Assembly: GCA_038065515.1 (NCBI GenBank)
Contig: JBBTQV010000052.1
Coordinates: forward strand, 1 to 12,702
DNA: 12,702 nucleotides
DNA from: JAGOPO01 sp038065515
Lineage (GTDB): Bacteria; Patescibacteriota; Minisyncoccia; 2-02-FULL-40-12; GWA2-44-9
Direction: 5' to 3'
This document shows, piece by piece, positions 12,110-12,702 of the stretch. The notes under the pieces are model-generated. The model saw only the letters and a list, made by a program, of their open reading frames with translations. It made no database searches and was not told where the DNA came from. Position 1 is the first letter of the stretch. Each line of letters starts with the position of its first letter. The position numbers and the translations under genes were made by a program.

Positions 12110-12232
12110 ATGGCAAAACGACACGGAGCAATCAGCGGCAACAGGAAGATGAAGCATCCTCACAAGACAAAGAAGCGGCAGGCGGCGAAGCAAGCCATGC
12201 TTGCTTCGCGGACCGCGAAGAAGATGCGATAG
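12110..12232 (+). CDS. Very basic 40-residue protein upstream of msrB
   Basis: The frame from ATG 12110 to TAG 12230-12232 encodes 40 residues with nine Lys, five Arg, three His and no Asp or Glu. It begins MAKRHGAISGNRKMKHPHK and ends SRTAKKMR. This composition is typical of small ribosome-associated or nucleic-acid-binding proteins, but I cannot name it. It sits 11 nt after the DUF5667-like gene and its stop lies 4 nt before the msrB ATG; the stop codon is embedded in the AGGAG before msrB. TAATAT (12096-12101) lies 8 nt before its ATG, again with no Shine-Dalgarno. A real product is supported by tight packing and start codon position; conservation is unknown. Confidence 0.6.
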   Translation: MAKRHGAISGNRKMKHPHKTKKRQAAKQAMLASRTAKKMR

Positions 12233-12236
12233 GAGT

Positions 12237-12629
12237 ATGGAGAAGATACACAAAACGGAAGAAGAGTGGCGGAAGATTCTGACGCCGGAGCAATACCGCA
12301 TCATGCGTCAGCAGGACACCGAGCCGGCGTTTACCTGTCCGTCGGATATGCCAAAAACGGGCGGTGCGTATCACTGCGCCGCGTGCAACCTTCCGCTGTT
12401 TCAGGCGGGGACGAAGTTTGAATCCGGTACCGGTTGGCCAAGTTACTACGAGCCGATAACGCCCGATGCCATCGAGGAACGGCCGGACGACTCATCCGGT
12501 ATGCACCGCACGGAAGTTCGGTGCGGGCGATGTGATTCTCATTTAGGCCATGTATTTCCCGATGGCCCGCCGCCGACTGGCAAGCGCTACTGCATCAATT
12601 CCATCGCGCTTCGATTTAGTCCGAAGTGA
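12237..12629 (+). CDS. msrB: Peptide methionine-R-sulfoxide reductase MsrB
   Basis: This 130-residue enzyme reduces methionine-R-sulfoxide in proteins and repairs oxidative damage. The zinc site has C47AAC50 and C96GRC99. The core carries SGTGWPSYYEP (63-73), RTEVRCGRCDSHLGHVFPDGPPPTG (91-115) and the catalytic Cys119 in RYCINS. The usual second redox Cys of the SGCGWPS position is Thr65 here, but Cys34 in the N-terminal segment could act as the resolving residue, as described for some other MsrB proteins. The start at 12237 gives the normal N-terminus (MEKIHKTEEEWRKIL); an in-frame ATG at 12201 lies in the preceding small gene and adds nothing family-like. AGGAG lies only 1 nt before the ATG, closer than usual, so coupling to the upstream gene is likely. 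Confidence 0.95.
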   Translation: MEKIHKTEEEWRKILTPEQYRIMRQQDTEPAFTCPSDMPKTGGAYHCAACNLPLFQAGTKFESGTGWPSYYEPITPDAIEERPDDSSGMHRTEVRCGRCDSHLGHVFPDGPPPTGKRYCINSIALRFSPK

Positions 12630-12651
12630 ACGGTGCGGGAGCGGGTGCCGC

Positions 12652-12702
12652 TTAGAGTTCAATAGCTTCGCAACACTGCTGGATAATTTCGGTCGGCGTT
12701 TG
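12652..12702 (-). CDS. C-terminal end of an unidentified protein (partial)
   Basis: On the minus strand a frame enters from the window edge and ends at TAA (12654-12652). The visible tail is QTPTEIIQQCCEAIEL. It is convergent with msrB, with 22 nt between the stops. Too short to identify; called a gene because the frame has natural codon use and a sensible helical end. Confidence 0.4.
   Translation of the reverse strand, partial: QTPTEIIQQCCEAIEL

Noticed and set aside
12201..12236. Upstream in-frame ATG for msrB
   Set aside because: The extra residues are out of frame with, and inside, the small basic gene and do not resemble an MsrB N-terminus.

Overview
The window looks like a piece of a streamlined bacterial genome, most likely from the Patescibacteria/CPR radiation. 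This is an inference. It rests on small tightly packed genes, a DUF5667-type secreted coiled-coil protein, a Cys-rich single-anchor surface protein, a lysine-rich N-terminal extension on the housekeeping sigma factor, GIY-YIG debris beside tRNAs, and short period-7 repeats inside genes. TGA, TAA and TAG all act as stops at sensible protein ends, so the standard bacterial code fits.

Layout. 1-2151 (+): the C-terminal end of a CobW-type GTPase, a membrane-anchored winged-helix protein, a Fic-domain AMP-transferase and a fatty acid desaturase, closed by a strong intrinsic terminator. 2200-6422 (+): a small unknown protein with its own leaderless-type promoter, then dnaG, rpoD and a GGDEF diguanylate cyclase. 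dnaG and rpoD overlap by ATGA, and the GGDEF gene begins 4 nt after the rpoD stop. 6419-7286 (-): a two-helix membrane protein and thymidine kinase (tdk), separated by the tdk terminator. 7311-7909 (+): a tRNA-Asn locus with its own consensus promoter and a bidirectional terminator. An outer tRNA-Asn is split in its D-loop. Between its halves lie a broken GIY-YIG gene and a complete second tRNA-Asn whose acceptor stem is extended to 21 perfect base pairs. Each outer half carries a related GC-rich hairpin at the same D-loop position. 8030-10423 (+): a DUF2231-like membrane protein and a large Cys-rich surface protein. 10461-10973 (-): an unknown protein with two CxxC pairs, with a clear promoter and terminator. 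11103-12629 (+): a secreted DUF5667-like coiled-coil protein, a 40-residue very basic protein and msrB. 12652-12702 (-): the tail of another gene.

How it works together. The dnaG-rpoD pair is a rearranged macromolecular-synthesis operon without rpsU in view. The other genes look like independent housekeeping, envelope and stress functions. Several genes have a -10 box 6-7 nt before the ATG and no Shine-Dalgarno, which implies leaderless mRNAs. Others (fic, desaturase, tdk, the 10461-10973 gene) have normal purine-rich ribosome sites.

The least ordinary parts are the nested tRNA-Asn locus and three degenerate period-7 tandem repeats in and just before dnaG. All calls come from reading the sequence; no database search was possible.
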